Positions 43,721 to 51,595 of a DNA stretch of 64,000 nt are shown in pieces. The position numbers and the translations under genes are program-made. Numbering within the stretch: position 1 is the stretch's first letter; each line of letters begins with the position of its first letter. The stretch is from assembly GCA_951812625.1 (NCBI GenBank), contig CATOSP010000002.1, forward strand, positions 1,870,788 through 1,934,787, in the 5' to 3' direction. The notes under the pieces were generated by a model. That model was not told the DNA's origin. It made no database searches and saw nothing but the letters and a program-made list of their open reading frames with translations. Origin of the DNA: an uncultured Dehalococcoidia bacterium (GTDB taxonomy: Bacteria > Chloroflexota > Dehalococcoidia > Lucifugimonadales > UBA3495).

Positions 43721-44248
43721 ATGACTCTCTCCCAGATCAGGTCCCAGATTGAAGCCCTCCTCCGCAAGTACGCAACCGAAGTCGAGGTTTACCGACTCGA
43801 CAAAGTCACCGCTGAATTCTGCGATGAGGTTGCCGACGCCCTGACCAACCCCAAGTCCGGCCCCGTGAAGGACCCCTTCGATTGGGCCTCCGTACTGTTC
43901 AAGCGGATGGCGAAACGCGGGCACCACGCCCGGAACCTCACGGCGCTGCAGAACTACCTGAGTCGTTGCCTGCAGGAGCGCCGCGTCCTCCCCCAGGCCC
44001 GCGAAGTCCTGCGTGCCCTCCTGCCCAGGGCAGCCGAACACGGCCTCATTCCCCGTGCCGTCGAAGACCCGGTTCCCATCTGCGCCATGAAACGCGGGTT
44101 GGAGAATGCTGGCAAGAGTGGCGATTCAGGTTCGTCAGGCCTCGGCCTGTCGGACCTGATCGAACACTGGCATAAGATGGACTACTGGCGGCAGTTGGCC
44201 AAAGGTTCCTTGCCGGGTCAGGGCCCGGCAGGGGAGGCGACCGCCTAG
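43721..44248 (+). CDS. Hypothetical helical protein (175 aa)
   Basis: I do not recognise the family. The product is largely helical and charged: TLSQIRSQIEALLRKYATEV at the start, WASVLFKRMAKRGHHARN in the middle and a Gly/Ser-rich break before LSDLIEHWHKMDYWRQL. AGAGGTG precedes the ATG. Directly upstream are the 51-base direct repeats, whose symmetry is compatible with a DNA-binding protein controlling its own gene or acting on the repeats. That is inference only. Confidence 0.65.
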   Translation: MTLSQIRSQIEALLRKYATEVEVYRLDKVTAEFCDEVADALTNPKSGPVKDPFDWASVLFKRMAKRGHHARNLTALQNYLSRCLQERRVLPQAREVLRALLPRAAEHGLIPRAVEDPVPICAMKRGLENAGKSGDSGSSGLGLSDLIEHWHKMDYWRQLAKGSLPGQGPAGEATA

Positions 44249-44396
44249 GGCTTGCCCCCGGCCCGACTGGACGTCGTTGGATGACCCGGCTACCTGCAAC
44301 GGGTTGCTGCCATCGCATGGACAGGCGTCGACGGCGCGATACCGGTTCGCGCCAGGAGGAACACCATCAGCCATCGCCACCGCCCTCGTGGTCAAG

Positions 44397-44425
44397 TTGA
44401 CGGGTCTTGCCCCCGTTGCTAGACT
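44397..44425 (+). promoter_or_regulatory. Promoter of the ABM/MDR/CMD gene set
   Basis: TTGACG (44397-44402), a 17-base spacer ending in TGC, and TAGACT (44420-44425) make a near-consensus extended -10 promoter. The start site would be near 44432, about 30 bases before the ATG at 44463. Confidence 0.6.
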
Positions 44426-44462
44426 CGCCACGTTCCCAGGCAAACGCGCACGTGGAGGTAAA

Positions 44463-44780
44463 ATGTACGTCATTATCGCGCCCATCCAGGTCAAGGAAGG
44501 GTACTTGGACCAGTTCATCGAAGCGATCATCGATGACGCCAAGGGATCGGTCAACGACGAGCCGGGATGCCTGCGCTTCGACGTAATCCAGGACGCCGGT
44601 GACCCCAACCGCATCTGGCTTTACGAAGTGTATAAGGACGAGGACGCCTTCCAGGCCCACACCCAGGCGCCCCACTTCATCCGGTGGCGGGATGCGACCC
44701 AGGATATGCGGGAGCAGGGCATCCAGGGCGCGGGCAGGGGCAGCAAGAACATCTGGCCCCCGGACGGTGAGTGGAAGTAG
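44463..44780 (+). CDS. Antibiotic-biosynthesis-monooxygenase (ABM) domain protein
   Basis: 105 residues of the ferredoxin-like ABM fold: MYVIIAPIQVKEGYLDQFIEA, EPGCLRFDVIQD, and WLYEVYKDEDAFQAHTQAPHF, the latter being the family's most conserved block. Members include cofactor-free quinol monooxygenases and heme-degrading enzymes. GGAGG is close upstream. It is followed by a quinone-oxidoreductase-like gene after 74 bases, which supports a quinone-related role. Confidence 0.87.
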   Translation: MYVIIAPIQVKEGYLDQFIEAIIDDAKGSVNDEPGCLRFDVIQDAGDPNRIWLYEVYKDEDAFQAHTQAPHFIRWRDATQDMREQGIQGAGRGSKNIWPPDGEWK

Positions 44781-44854
44781 GTCAGACCATCCCGCGATGA
44801 CACTCTACGCCGCCCCATTTCCCGATATGAATGCAACGCCAGGTTGGTGAACAG

Positions 44855-45835
44855 ATGAGAGCTGTTTGGTACGAGCGGAACGGACCCGCAGACGTGATGC
44901 AGATAGGGGAAATTCCCATGCCTGGTCCCGGCCCCGGAGAGGTGCTGGTCAGGATAGTCTCATCCGGCATCAACCCCTCCGACTGGAAGCGGCGCGCGGG
45001 CCAGACGCGGAGCATGGAATTCCCTAGGGTCATCCCTCACCAGGACGGCTCTGGCGTTGTCGAGGCCGTGGGTGAGGGTGTGCCCGAATCACGGGTTGGC
45101 GAACGGGTCTGGCTCTACGAGGCCCAATACGGACGTCCCTTCGGAACCGCCGCCGAATATACGGCCCAACCTTCTCATCACGCCGTCGCCATGCCCGATG
45201 ACATCACTTTCCAGCAGGGCGCGTGCCTTGGCGTACCGGCCATGACGGCCCACCGCTGCGTCTTCGCCGACGGCCCGGTGGCGGGCAAGACAGTGCTCGT
45301 AGCGGGAGGCGCTGGCGCGGTGGGCAACTATGCGGTGCAATTGGCGGCCTTGGACGGGGCAACCGTCATCTCAACGGTCAGTTCGGATCACAAGGCCCAG
45401 ATCGCCCGCGACGCAGGGGCCGCCCACACCGTCAACTACCGCGAGGAAAACACGGCACAACGGATCATGGAGCTTACTGGCGGCGAGGGAGTGGACCACA
45501 TAGTCGAGGTGGACTTCGCGGGCAACTTCCCAGTCAGCCGCGAGGTAATCCGTCCCAACGGGGTCATCGCAATCTACGCCCAGGGGACTGTGGCCCAGCC
45601 CCCCGTCCCGCTGCAGATCAGGTCCAGCAACGTCACTGTCCGCTCCGTCTTGGTCTACGACATGCCTGAACGGGCGAAGCAGGACGCCACGGAGCAGATC
45701 ACGGCCCTTCTGGAACAGGATAAGCTGACCCACCTGTTGGGGCCGCGCTTCCCCCTGGAGTCCGCGGCAGAGGCCCACCAGGCAGTCGAGGGTGGCGCGA
45801 TAGGGAATGTCACTCTGGACGTCACCAATGCTTAG
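44855..45835 (+). CDS. Zinc-free MDR oxidoreductase (quinone oxidoreductase-like)
   Basis: 326-residue medium-chain dehydrogenase/reductase. The GroES-like N-terminus reads MRAVWYERNGPADVMQIGEIP, followed by GEVLVRIVSSGINPSDWKRRAG. The NADPH-binding loop is VLVAGGAGAVGNYAVQLA. The zinc ligands of alcohol dehydrogenases are missing, as in NADPH:quinone reductases (QOR). The ATG at 44855 gives the family N-terminus; eight upstream in-frame codons do not. It is between ABM and CMD genes and likely co-transcribed with them. Confidence 0.9.
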   Translation: MRAVWYERNGPADVMQIGEIPMPGPGPGEVLVRIVSSGINPSDWKRRAGQTRSMEFPRVIPHQDGSGVVEAVGEGVPESRVGERVWLYEAQYGRPFGTAAEYTAQPSHHAVAMPDDITFQQGACLGVPAMTAHRCVFADGPVAGKTVLVAGGAGAVGNYAVQLAALDGATVISTVSSDHKAQIARDAGAAHTVNYREENTAQRIMELTGGEGVDHIVEVDFAGNFPVSREVIRPNGVIAIYAQGTVAQPPVPLQIRSSNVTVRSVLVYDMPERAKQDATEQITALLEQDKLTHLLGPRFPLESAAEAHQAVEGGAIGNVTLDVTNA

Positions 45836-45908
45836 CATCCTGTAGCGTCTTCAACCGCATAGGTTCCCCACCTGAACCCCCAAATCCGACACGACAGAGG
45901 AATTGACG

Positions 45909-46469
45909 ATGGCAAGGACGCCCATAGTTTCGAGAGACATGGTGCCCGAGGAGTTCCGTGAGGCATTCGATGATCTGACCAGGGAGACTGGAGGGACCAT
46001 CACCGGCGGCCCTGGTTCCATCACCATAAATAGCCCTGAAATGTCACGTCGCCGCAGCCACCTCACCGGGTACCTGCGGTTTGAGAGCACTTTCCCCAAG
46101 CCCATTCAGGAGTTGGCCATCCTGGCCACTGCCCGCGCGATGGACTGCCCCTACATCTGGAACGCCCACGCTCCCGCCGCCCGCCGGGAGGGAGTCAGCG
46201 ACGCCCTGGTGGACGCGCTGCGCGACAGGAAGCCCCTGCCGGACATGGCGCCCGATGAGGCGGCTATCATCAAGTACTGCACCGAGTTCTACAAGAACCA
46301 CCGGGTATCATCATCGACGTTCCAGATTGCCCTGGAACAGTTCGGCGTCCAACACCTGGTGGAGATAACCGCTCTTATGGGCAACTACGCCCAGACCGCG
46401 TTCTTCCTCAACGCCTTTGAGGTAGACCTGCCGGCGGAACGCACAGAGCCAGTCCTTCCGGTTGGGTAA
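45909..46469 (+). CDS. Carboxymuconolactone-decarboxylase-like protein (1 of 2)
   Basis: 186-residue all-helical CMD/AhpD-fold protein. The core reads QELAILATARAMDCPYIWNAHAPAARREGVSD. The CxxC of AhpD peroxidase-type enzymes is absent (one Cys, in DCPYIWNAHAP), so decarboxylase or other chemistry is likelier than peroxidase. The ATG at 45909 has GAGG upstream. Very similar in pattern to the protein at 63331-63891, which has NCQFIWNAHAAAGR in the same place. Both sit next to an oxidoreductase gene. Confidence 0.85.
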   Translation: MARTPIVSRDMVPEEFREAFDDLTRETGGTITGGPGSITINSPEMSRRRSHLTGYLRFESTFPKPIQELAILATARAMDCPYIWNAHAPAARREGVSDALVDALRDRKPLPDMAPDEAAIIKYCTEFYKNHRVSSSTFQIALEQFGVQHLVEITALMGNYAQTAFFLNAFEVDLPAERTEPVLPVG

Positions 46470-46594
46470 GACTGCCCGGTAACCCGGAGTCGGCCAAGGG
46501 CAGCAGAAGTGCGGACCGGGCCAACAGCTTCCCCGCTCCTACTGCCCAGCAGCCACCGCACACGGGAGTGGATGGTTCCCTTGGGAAGAACGTC

Positions 46595-46927
46595 ATGAAG
46601 GTGATACTGGCACTAGTCTTGGTGCTGGCACTGGCGATGGGATGTGGGGCAAGCAATGCCATGACCGTGAACGAGGCTGACTACGATAATGCTTGGCCGC
46701 TAACTATCCCCGAGGCGACTCTGATTTGTGAGCCGGTGGACGCAGTGTTCTTGGAGGTCGATGGCCTCTATTATGGGGGCAATGGCTTCGGCAGTATGTA
46801 CATCAAACGAGAGCATCCCTTGGCTCACCGCGACTTGGAAAGCATATGGCGGCCTGACCCACGAGGCATAAACCCGCGCATGAACATCAGCCCACTGCTC
46901 GATGGCGGTCTGAAACTCTGCAAGTGA
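46595..46927 (+). CDS. Small lipoprotein, DUF2511-like
   Basis: 110 residues. A signal peptide with a lipobox (LALAMGC) predicts a lipid-anchored protein. The mature part has the AWPLTIPEATLIC stretch followed by GLYYGGNG, which matches the pattern of DUF2511 proteins such as YebY. The ATG at 46595 starts right at the signal peptide. Function unknown; the gene is separate from the preceding operon by 125 bases. Confidence 0.6.
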   Translation: MKVILALVLVLALAMGCGASNAMTVNEADYDNAWPLTIPEATLICEPVDAVFLEVDGLYYGGNGFGSMYIKREHPLAHRDLESIWRPDPRGINPRMNISPLLDGGLKLCK

Positions 46928-46979
46928 GAGTGGCTTCTCGCAGACCGTATTAGATGAACTGAAAAGGCTTGCGCGTCCC

Positions 46980-47315
46980 CTACTGCCCGGCAGCCACGGC
47001 GCTGTCCACAGCGAATTCGTAAAACGTGATTGCCTCAGCCGTGCTGAACTGCTCACGGTCGTACACAGCACGGGGAGAATCGCCCTCTCCTGTCTCGACC
47101 TTTACCCCCAGCGCGGGCCACACGTATCCTTTGCGGGCAGGTGCGCCGGGAACGCGCTCCAACTGGATCAGGTCCGGCTGACGCTCCATCAGCATCAGCA
47201 ACGCCTCCACGCTCTTGTGCACCGACGTGGTTGCGTCTCCTTCCCGGTACGCAGCCCGCGCCTCGGCGACCAGGCCGCGCAAGTTGTCGTCACGGATGTC
47301 GTCTACCTTGGCCAT
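46980..47315 (-). CDS. Hypothetical protein (111 aa)
   Basis: 111 residues; AGGAGG is at good spacing upstream of the ATG. The N-terminal half is helical (GLVAEARAAYREGDATTSVHK), the rest reads GYVWPALGVKVETGEGDSPR and a final helix. I do not recognise the family. It is the last gene of a minus-strand operon behind an LLM monooxygenase (31-base gap). Confidence 0.7.
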   Translation of the reverse strand: MAKVDDIRDDNLRGLVAEARAAYREGDATTSVHKSVEALLMLMERQPDLIQLERVPGAPARKGYVWPALGVKVETGEGDSPRAVYDREQFSTAEAITFYEFAVDSAVAAGQ

Positions 47316-47346
47316 CTGTTCCTCCTCTGACGCCTGCGGGCTGGGA

Positions 47347-48558
47347 CTAGATGCTGGAATTGACCTCGAATGGGACCCCGTACAACTGCTGTTCCCGCCA
47401 CTTCTGGTGGTGCTTGTGCCGGTCCTGGAACTCCGGCATCACCTCCTTGGCGAACAACTCCAGGGAGGGCATGATGTCCTCGTGTTTCCGGTCCCCGCTC
47501 TGGGCGATGAACAGGATCAGGTCAATGTGCGCCGCCTCATACTGGCGGATGGTGTTGCGGATGAACTCCGGATTGCCGATGAACCCACCCCGGCGGCTTG
47601 CGCGGTAGAGGGCGCGGGCGCTCTCGTCCTCGGGCTCCTCGTCTACCACGTTGAACCCCTGCCGCTGGGCGTAGACTTGCTGGCGACCCTCATCGGTCAG
47701 GGAATCGAACTGCCGGTGGAAATGGTCGTGCCCGTAATTGCGCTGGCCGCGCCCCAGGAGGAAACCGAACATCTGCGCGCCCCGGAGTCCCTTGGCAACG
47801 GCCTCCTCATTGGTGGGACAACACATGAGGGAGCCGAGTGCCGTCACGGCCGGGTTAATGGCATACCCCAGGGGACTGCACTCCTCGCGGACCAGTTCCC
47901 AGTACCGGTCTATCCGCTCAGCGGCTTCCTCTGGCGTCTCGAACCCGAACCCCAGCGCACCGATGCCCATGCGCGCCGCCACGAAGATGGTCTCCCGGCG
48001 CGATGCGGCAGTCCACAAGGGCGGATGAGGCTTCTGGAGGGGCTTGGGCACAACGTTTCGTACCGGCACCTTCACGTACTGGCCGTCGTAGCCTTCATAA
48101 GGCGCCTGGACCATCATCTTCACCGCTTCCCGCGTCGCCTCTTCCCACATGGCCTTCTTCTGGGTGACATCGATGCCAAACCCTGTGTTCTCAATCTCGC
48201 CACCCTCGCCGGTTCCGAACTCCACCCTCCCGTTGGAGACAATGTCCAGGGTGGAGATCCGTTCTGCCACACGGATAGGGTGGTTGAAACTGGGCGGCGC
48301 GTGGATGATGCCATGGCCAAGGCGGATGTTCCTGGTGCGCTGGCTGGCCGCGGCCAGCACAACCTCCGGCGCGGACGAGTGAGCGTACTCCTCCAGGAAG
48401 TCGTGCTCCACCTCAAACACATAGTCGAAACCGAGCTTGTCCGCGAACTCGATCTGCTCCAGTGCCTCCATGAATACCTTTTGTTCGTCCTCTGGGCCCC
48501 ACTGGTCGGCGTCCAGGGGTTTGGGACACTGCAACTCGTAGAAGAGTCCGAATTTCAT
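47347..48558 (-). CDS. LLM-class flavin-dependent monooxygenase (5 of 7)
   Basis: 403-residue luciferase-like protein. MKFGLFYELQCPKPLDADQW at the start, YVFEVEHDFLEEYAHSSAPE, IRLGHGIIHAPPSFNHPIRVAERISTLD and GRVEFGTGEGGEIENTGFG identify it. GGAGG sits upstream of the ATG at 48558, so the in-frame extension to 48633 is discarded. It is in an operon with a cupin and another LLM enzyme. The HSSAPEV motif is shared with the enzyme at 6798. Substrate unknown. Confidence 0.88.
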   Translation of the reverse strand: MKFGLFYELQCPKPLDADQWGPEDEQKVFMEALEQIEFADKLGFDYVFEVEHDFLEEYAHSSAPEVVLAAASQRTRNIRLGHGIIHAPPSFNHPIRVAERISTLDIVSNGRVEFGTGEGGEIENTGFGIDVTQKKAMWEEATREAVKMMVQAPYEGYDGQYVKVPVRNVVPKPLQKPHPPLWTAASRRETIFVAARMGIGALGFGFETPEEAAERIDRYWELVREECSPLGYAINPAVTALGSLMCCPTNEEAVAKGLRGAQMFGFLLGRGQRNYGHDHFHRQFDSLTDEGRQQVYAQRQGFNVVDEEPEDESARALYRASRRGGFIGNPEFIRNTIRQYEAAHIDLILFIAQSGDRKHEDIMPSLELFAKEVMPEFQDRHKHHQKWREQQLYGVPFEVNSSI

Positions 48559-48713
48559 GGCATCCTCCGCAAGTGAGATCGGTAATTCATCGCCCGTAGT
48601 ACGAGACTGCCAACCCTCCAAGCCAGGGTACATCTCAGGCAGGGCAATTCTACAACTATGTCATCAAAGCCGCATGTCGCATGGGAGCGTACTCACCGTA
48701 GAGCAAGGCCCAG

Positions 48714-49046
48714 TCAGTCCTCTAGCAGGACATATACTGCGGCCGAAGGGGTCAGGTCGTTGTGGGAATGGCCCTTCCCGGCCACATCTTCCATGAGGCG
48801 TATGTCCCCGGCCCGCAGCACGACTTTGGTTCCATCGGTTGCGCCAATTTCGACTTCCCCGGACAGGTGGATGATGAGCCTGCGCTCTGGCAATGGGTGA
48901 AAGTCCATGTGACGTGAACCGTCGAACTGCTGGACCCGGACCTCTGAGACGTTGATCAACGCCGCCAACTCCGGGTGGTCTTCCAACTTGATCTCCTCGA
49001 TGTGGCTCTCTCCGCCATCGTCGGGAAACACACGGTATATTGCCAT
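48714..49046 (-). CDS. Small cupin protein
   Basis: 110 residues of a single cupin barrel with HMDFHPLPERRLIIHLSGEVEIG (first motif) and GKGHSHNDLTPSAAVYVLLED (second motif). Such small cupins bind a metal and act as dioxygenases, isomerases or sensors. AGGAG precedes the ATG. It lies between two LLM monooxygenase genes in the same operon and may act on their product. No function assigned. Confidence 0.82.
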   Translation of the reverse strand: MAIYRVFPDDGGESHIEEIKLEDHPELAALINVSEVRVQQFDGSRHMDFHPLPERRLIIHLSGEVEIGATDGTKVVLRAGDIRLMEDVAGKGHSHNDLTPSAAVYVLLED

Positions 49047-49083
49047 CTCTGACTCCTCTTCGCACCCAAGCCTTGGGACTTTG

Positions 49084-50124
49084 TCAGGCGAGCTGGGGCA
49101 TCACTTCGTCGGCAAACAGCTTCATGGACTTCAGCACCTTGGCGTGCTCCATACCTCCGAAATCGAAGTTGCAGCCGAAGTATTCGATGCCCTGTTCCCG
49201 CAACTGCTCGATTCTGGCGACGCACTGGTCGGGCGTGCCTATTATCGCACGGTTCTCCGCCAGGTATTCGTAGCTAACGGGAAGTTCGGACCGGCCCCTC
49301 CGCCAGTCCTCCATCCTTTGATAGACCTCGCTTCCGCTGCGGAAGAAGTTCCGCCACTGCATTATGTCTGCCACCCAGTTGAGCCGCTCCAGAGTGTTGC
49401 GCAGCGCTTCCTCCTCTGTTTCGGCTACGTGAATGTACCTGAAGAATGGTATACGGGACTTGGGCACGTTGAATCCTGCCTGTGCCGACTCCTCAACGAA
49501 TCTGCTGCACAGGTCAAGCGAGTCCTCCGTGTCCTGCACCACGGCTATGCACAGGGTATGTCCAGTGGAAACGGCGAAGTCGAGAGTGGACTGACTGCGG
49601 CTGGCGGCGATGTATACTGGCGGATGCGGCTGCTGGATTACGGTCGGCACCAGGTTCACGTTATCAACGTCGAAGTGCTTGCCGTGGTGCGTGAAACCAG
49701 GCGTGGTCCATAACCCCTGTACCACGGCCATAGACTCACGGAACCGCTCCTGGCTCTCATCCGGGTCAACACCAAAGCCGCCGTATTCATAACCGAAGGT
49801 GCCCCGGCCAAACCCCACATCGAGCCTGCCGCCACTGAGTACATCTAGGGTAGCCGTGTCCTCGGCCAATCGGAGGGGGTTATGCAGCGGTGAGACTAGG
49901 ACCGCTGTCCCGAGCCGGATGGTGCTGGTGCGCGCAGCGATATGCGTGGCCACGATCAGAGACGATGACCCAATGCTGTAACGGGTAAAGTGGTGCTCCG
50001 CCAACCAGGCGCTGTAGTACCCAAGAGATTCCGCATACTGAACCTGCTCGGTAGTCTCGTCCAAAACTTGCTTGGGGGAGGTGCCTTCCGGCCAGGGCAT
50101 ATGGGTAAAGTAGGCGAACTTCAT
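49084..50124 (-). CDS. LLM-class flavin-dependent monooxygenase (6 of 7)
   Basis: 346-residue luciferase-like enzyme with MKFAYFTHMPWPEG, YSAWLAEHHFTRY, TIRLGTAVLVSPLHNPLRLAEDTATLD and GGRLDVGFGRGTFGYE. The second half has YGYEYGGFGV-type and IGTPDQCVARIEQL segments. The start is taken at the ATG 50124. It follows the dipeptidase gene by 62 bases and precedes the cupin by 37 bases, so dipeptidase, LLM, cupin, LLM and a hypothetical gene form one operon. Confidence 0.88.
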   Translation of the reverse strand: MKFAYFTHMPWPEGTSPKQVLDETTEQVQYAESLGYYSAWLAEHHFTRYSIGSSSLIVATHIAARTSTIRLGTAVLVSPLHNPLRLAEDTATLDVLSGGRLDVGFGRGTFGYEYGGFGVDPDESQERFRESMAVVQGLWTTPGFTHHGKHFDVDNVNLVPTVIQQPHPPVYIAASRSQSTLDFAVSTGHTLCIAVVQDTEDSLDLCSRFVEESAQAGFNVPKSRIPFFRYIHVAETEEEALRNTLERLNWVADIMQWRNFFRSGSEVYQRMEDWRRGRSELPVSYEYLAENRAIIGTPDQCVARIEQLREQGIEYFGCNFDFGGMEHAKVLKSMKLFADEVMPQLA

Positions 50125-50186
50125 GGATATACCTGTTATGGACACATCATCTAATGGTCATCACCATTCCGGTCCGGCTGCCGTCT

Positions 50187-51299
50187 TCAGTTCATAACTC
50201 GGCGGAAGAAGTCCAGGGCGTTGCCTCCGGCGACTTTCTTGATATCCTCGTCGGAGTACCCCCTGCGGAGCAAACCGCGGAGGATGTTCTTTCCGTCGGC
50301 TGGTGACTCCAGCCCGTTCAGATACGGGGCAGGTGTCAGCGACGGGTCTCGCCCCAGCATCACCTGGTGAAAGGCCACGTGGTCGCCAACGTTGGTGTCG
50401 GTACCGATGCCCACATGGTCTATACCGACGAGCTTCACCATATAGTCGTAGTGGTCCAGCACGCAGTCTATGTCCTGCTCAGGGTCGTCACTGAGGGAGT
50501 TAGGTACTGCGGTGATGGCTACCAGGCCTCCTCTCTCGGCACAGGCCACCAGTTCTTCATCCTTCCGCGTCCTCGTGGTGGGCCGGAGGGTGTAGGCTGC
50601 GTTGTGGCTGAAAGTGACTGGGGCACGGGAGAAGTGGATGGCGTCCATGGCGGTACGGAAAGACGCGTGAGACAGGTCTATGGCCATGCCTAGCTGGTTC
50701 ATCCGGTCCACCACCTCGATACCGAATTCGCTGAGACCTCCGTCATTGCGCTCGTTCATTCCGTCGCCGATGTAGTTCTTGCGGTTGTACGTCAGCCCGG
50801 CCAGCCGGACGCCCATCGAGTAGAAAGTGTCCAGGCGGTCCAACTCGCTGCCGATGGCCAGATGTTCCAGCGTTGGCATGAACCCGACTCGCTCCCTCTG
50901 TTTGGCCGCCTCTATCTGGTCGGCATTGGTCACTAGGTCCACTCTGCCAGACAAAGCCATGTCGGAAACCATCAGAGCAACCTCGGTCTGAAGGTCCTCG
51001 AAACGGGTATAGGACATATCGTGAGTGTTGACGAATCCCCGGAAGGCATTAGCGGTAGTGACTGCGGTCCAGCCGCCATGTTCAACTGCGTCGTAAGCCC
51101 ACCTGTACCGGTTGCCGCGGAGGAACTCCACCAGACGTGTCATATCCTCGGGGCACACGAAAGGGTGCTGGTGAATGTCAATCATGATGGCTTCTTGTTC
51201 CAGCGATTGGAACCGCGACTCTTGTGCGGAGTCCAACGGCACCGTCATCGACGGCACACGTCCAATCTCTTTGGCGAGGGGTATCGAGGGTGTGACCAT
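50187..51299 (-). CDS. Membrane-dipeptidase-type peptidase (M19 family)
   Basis: 370-residue zinc dipeptidase. The metal motif IDIHQHP, GMAIDLSHASFRTAMD, PVTFSHNAAYTLRPTTR, GGLVAITAVPNS and DHVGIGTDTNVG are M19 hallmarks. It lacks a signal peptide. Some relatives act on dehydropeptides or other dipeptide-like amides. AGGGAGA precedes the ATG at 51299. It leads a minus-strand operon with two LLM monooxygenases, a cupin and a hypothetical gene. Confidence 0.88.
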   Translation of the reverse strand: MVTPSIPLAKEIGRVPSMTVPLDSAQESRFQSLEQEAIMIDIHQHPFVCPEDMTRLVEFLRGNRYRWAYDAVEHGGWTAVTTANAFRGFVNTHDMSYTRFEDLQTEVALMVSDMALSGRVDLVTNADQIEAAKQRERVGFMPTLEHLAIGSELDRLDTFYSMGVRLAGLTYNRKNYIGDGMNERNDGGLSEFGIEVVDRMNQLGMAIDLSHASFRTAMDAIHFSRAPVTFSHNAAYTLRPTTRTRKDEELVACAERGGLVAITAVPNSLSDDPEQDIDCVLDHYDYMVKLVGIDHVGIGTDTNVGDHVAFHQVMLGRDPSLTPAPYLNGLESPADGKNILRGLLRRGYSDEDIKKVAGGNALDFFRRVMN

Positions 51300-51479
51300 T
51301 TCGTTTCTCCCTGACCATTACCGGGTCAATAACAAGTGTCTACTCAAGTGCGAAGCAGTCAATTCCCGAGTCCTGCACCTGCCATGCAACCCTGGCATCC
51401 TCTACGGCTGTTCGCTCCGTAACCTTAGCGCCGTGCCACATTGTACTCCTTCGGGCGGGTCTTGGCAGAACATGGCGTC

Positions 51480-51508
51480 TTGACCCTACTAGGGCCAGCA
51501 TCTATCAT
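51480..51508 (+). promoter_or_regulatory. Promoter of the second TPP-enzyme gene
   Basis: TTGACC (51480-51485), a 17-base spacer, and TATCAT (51503-51508) form a good promoter, about 88 bases upstream of the ATG. The 296-base gap 51300-51595 between the two divergent genes has no other feature I can support. Confidence 0.5.
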
Positions 51509-51595
51509 CGTGACCATCACGCCGTGCTAGTCCTGAGATGACTCTGCTGCAGGGCCACCGGTGTAGCCCAAGAAGTCTCCCGGGGGTTTTTGAAG

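Noticed and set aside
43358..44041. 227-codon minus-strand frame opposite the unknown 175-aa gene
   Set aside because: It is the antisense shadow of that gene and the repeats; there is no ribosome binding site.
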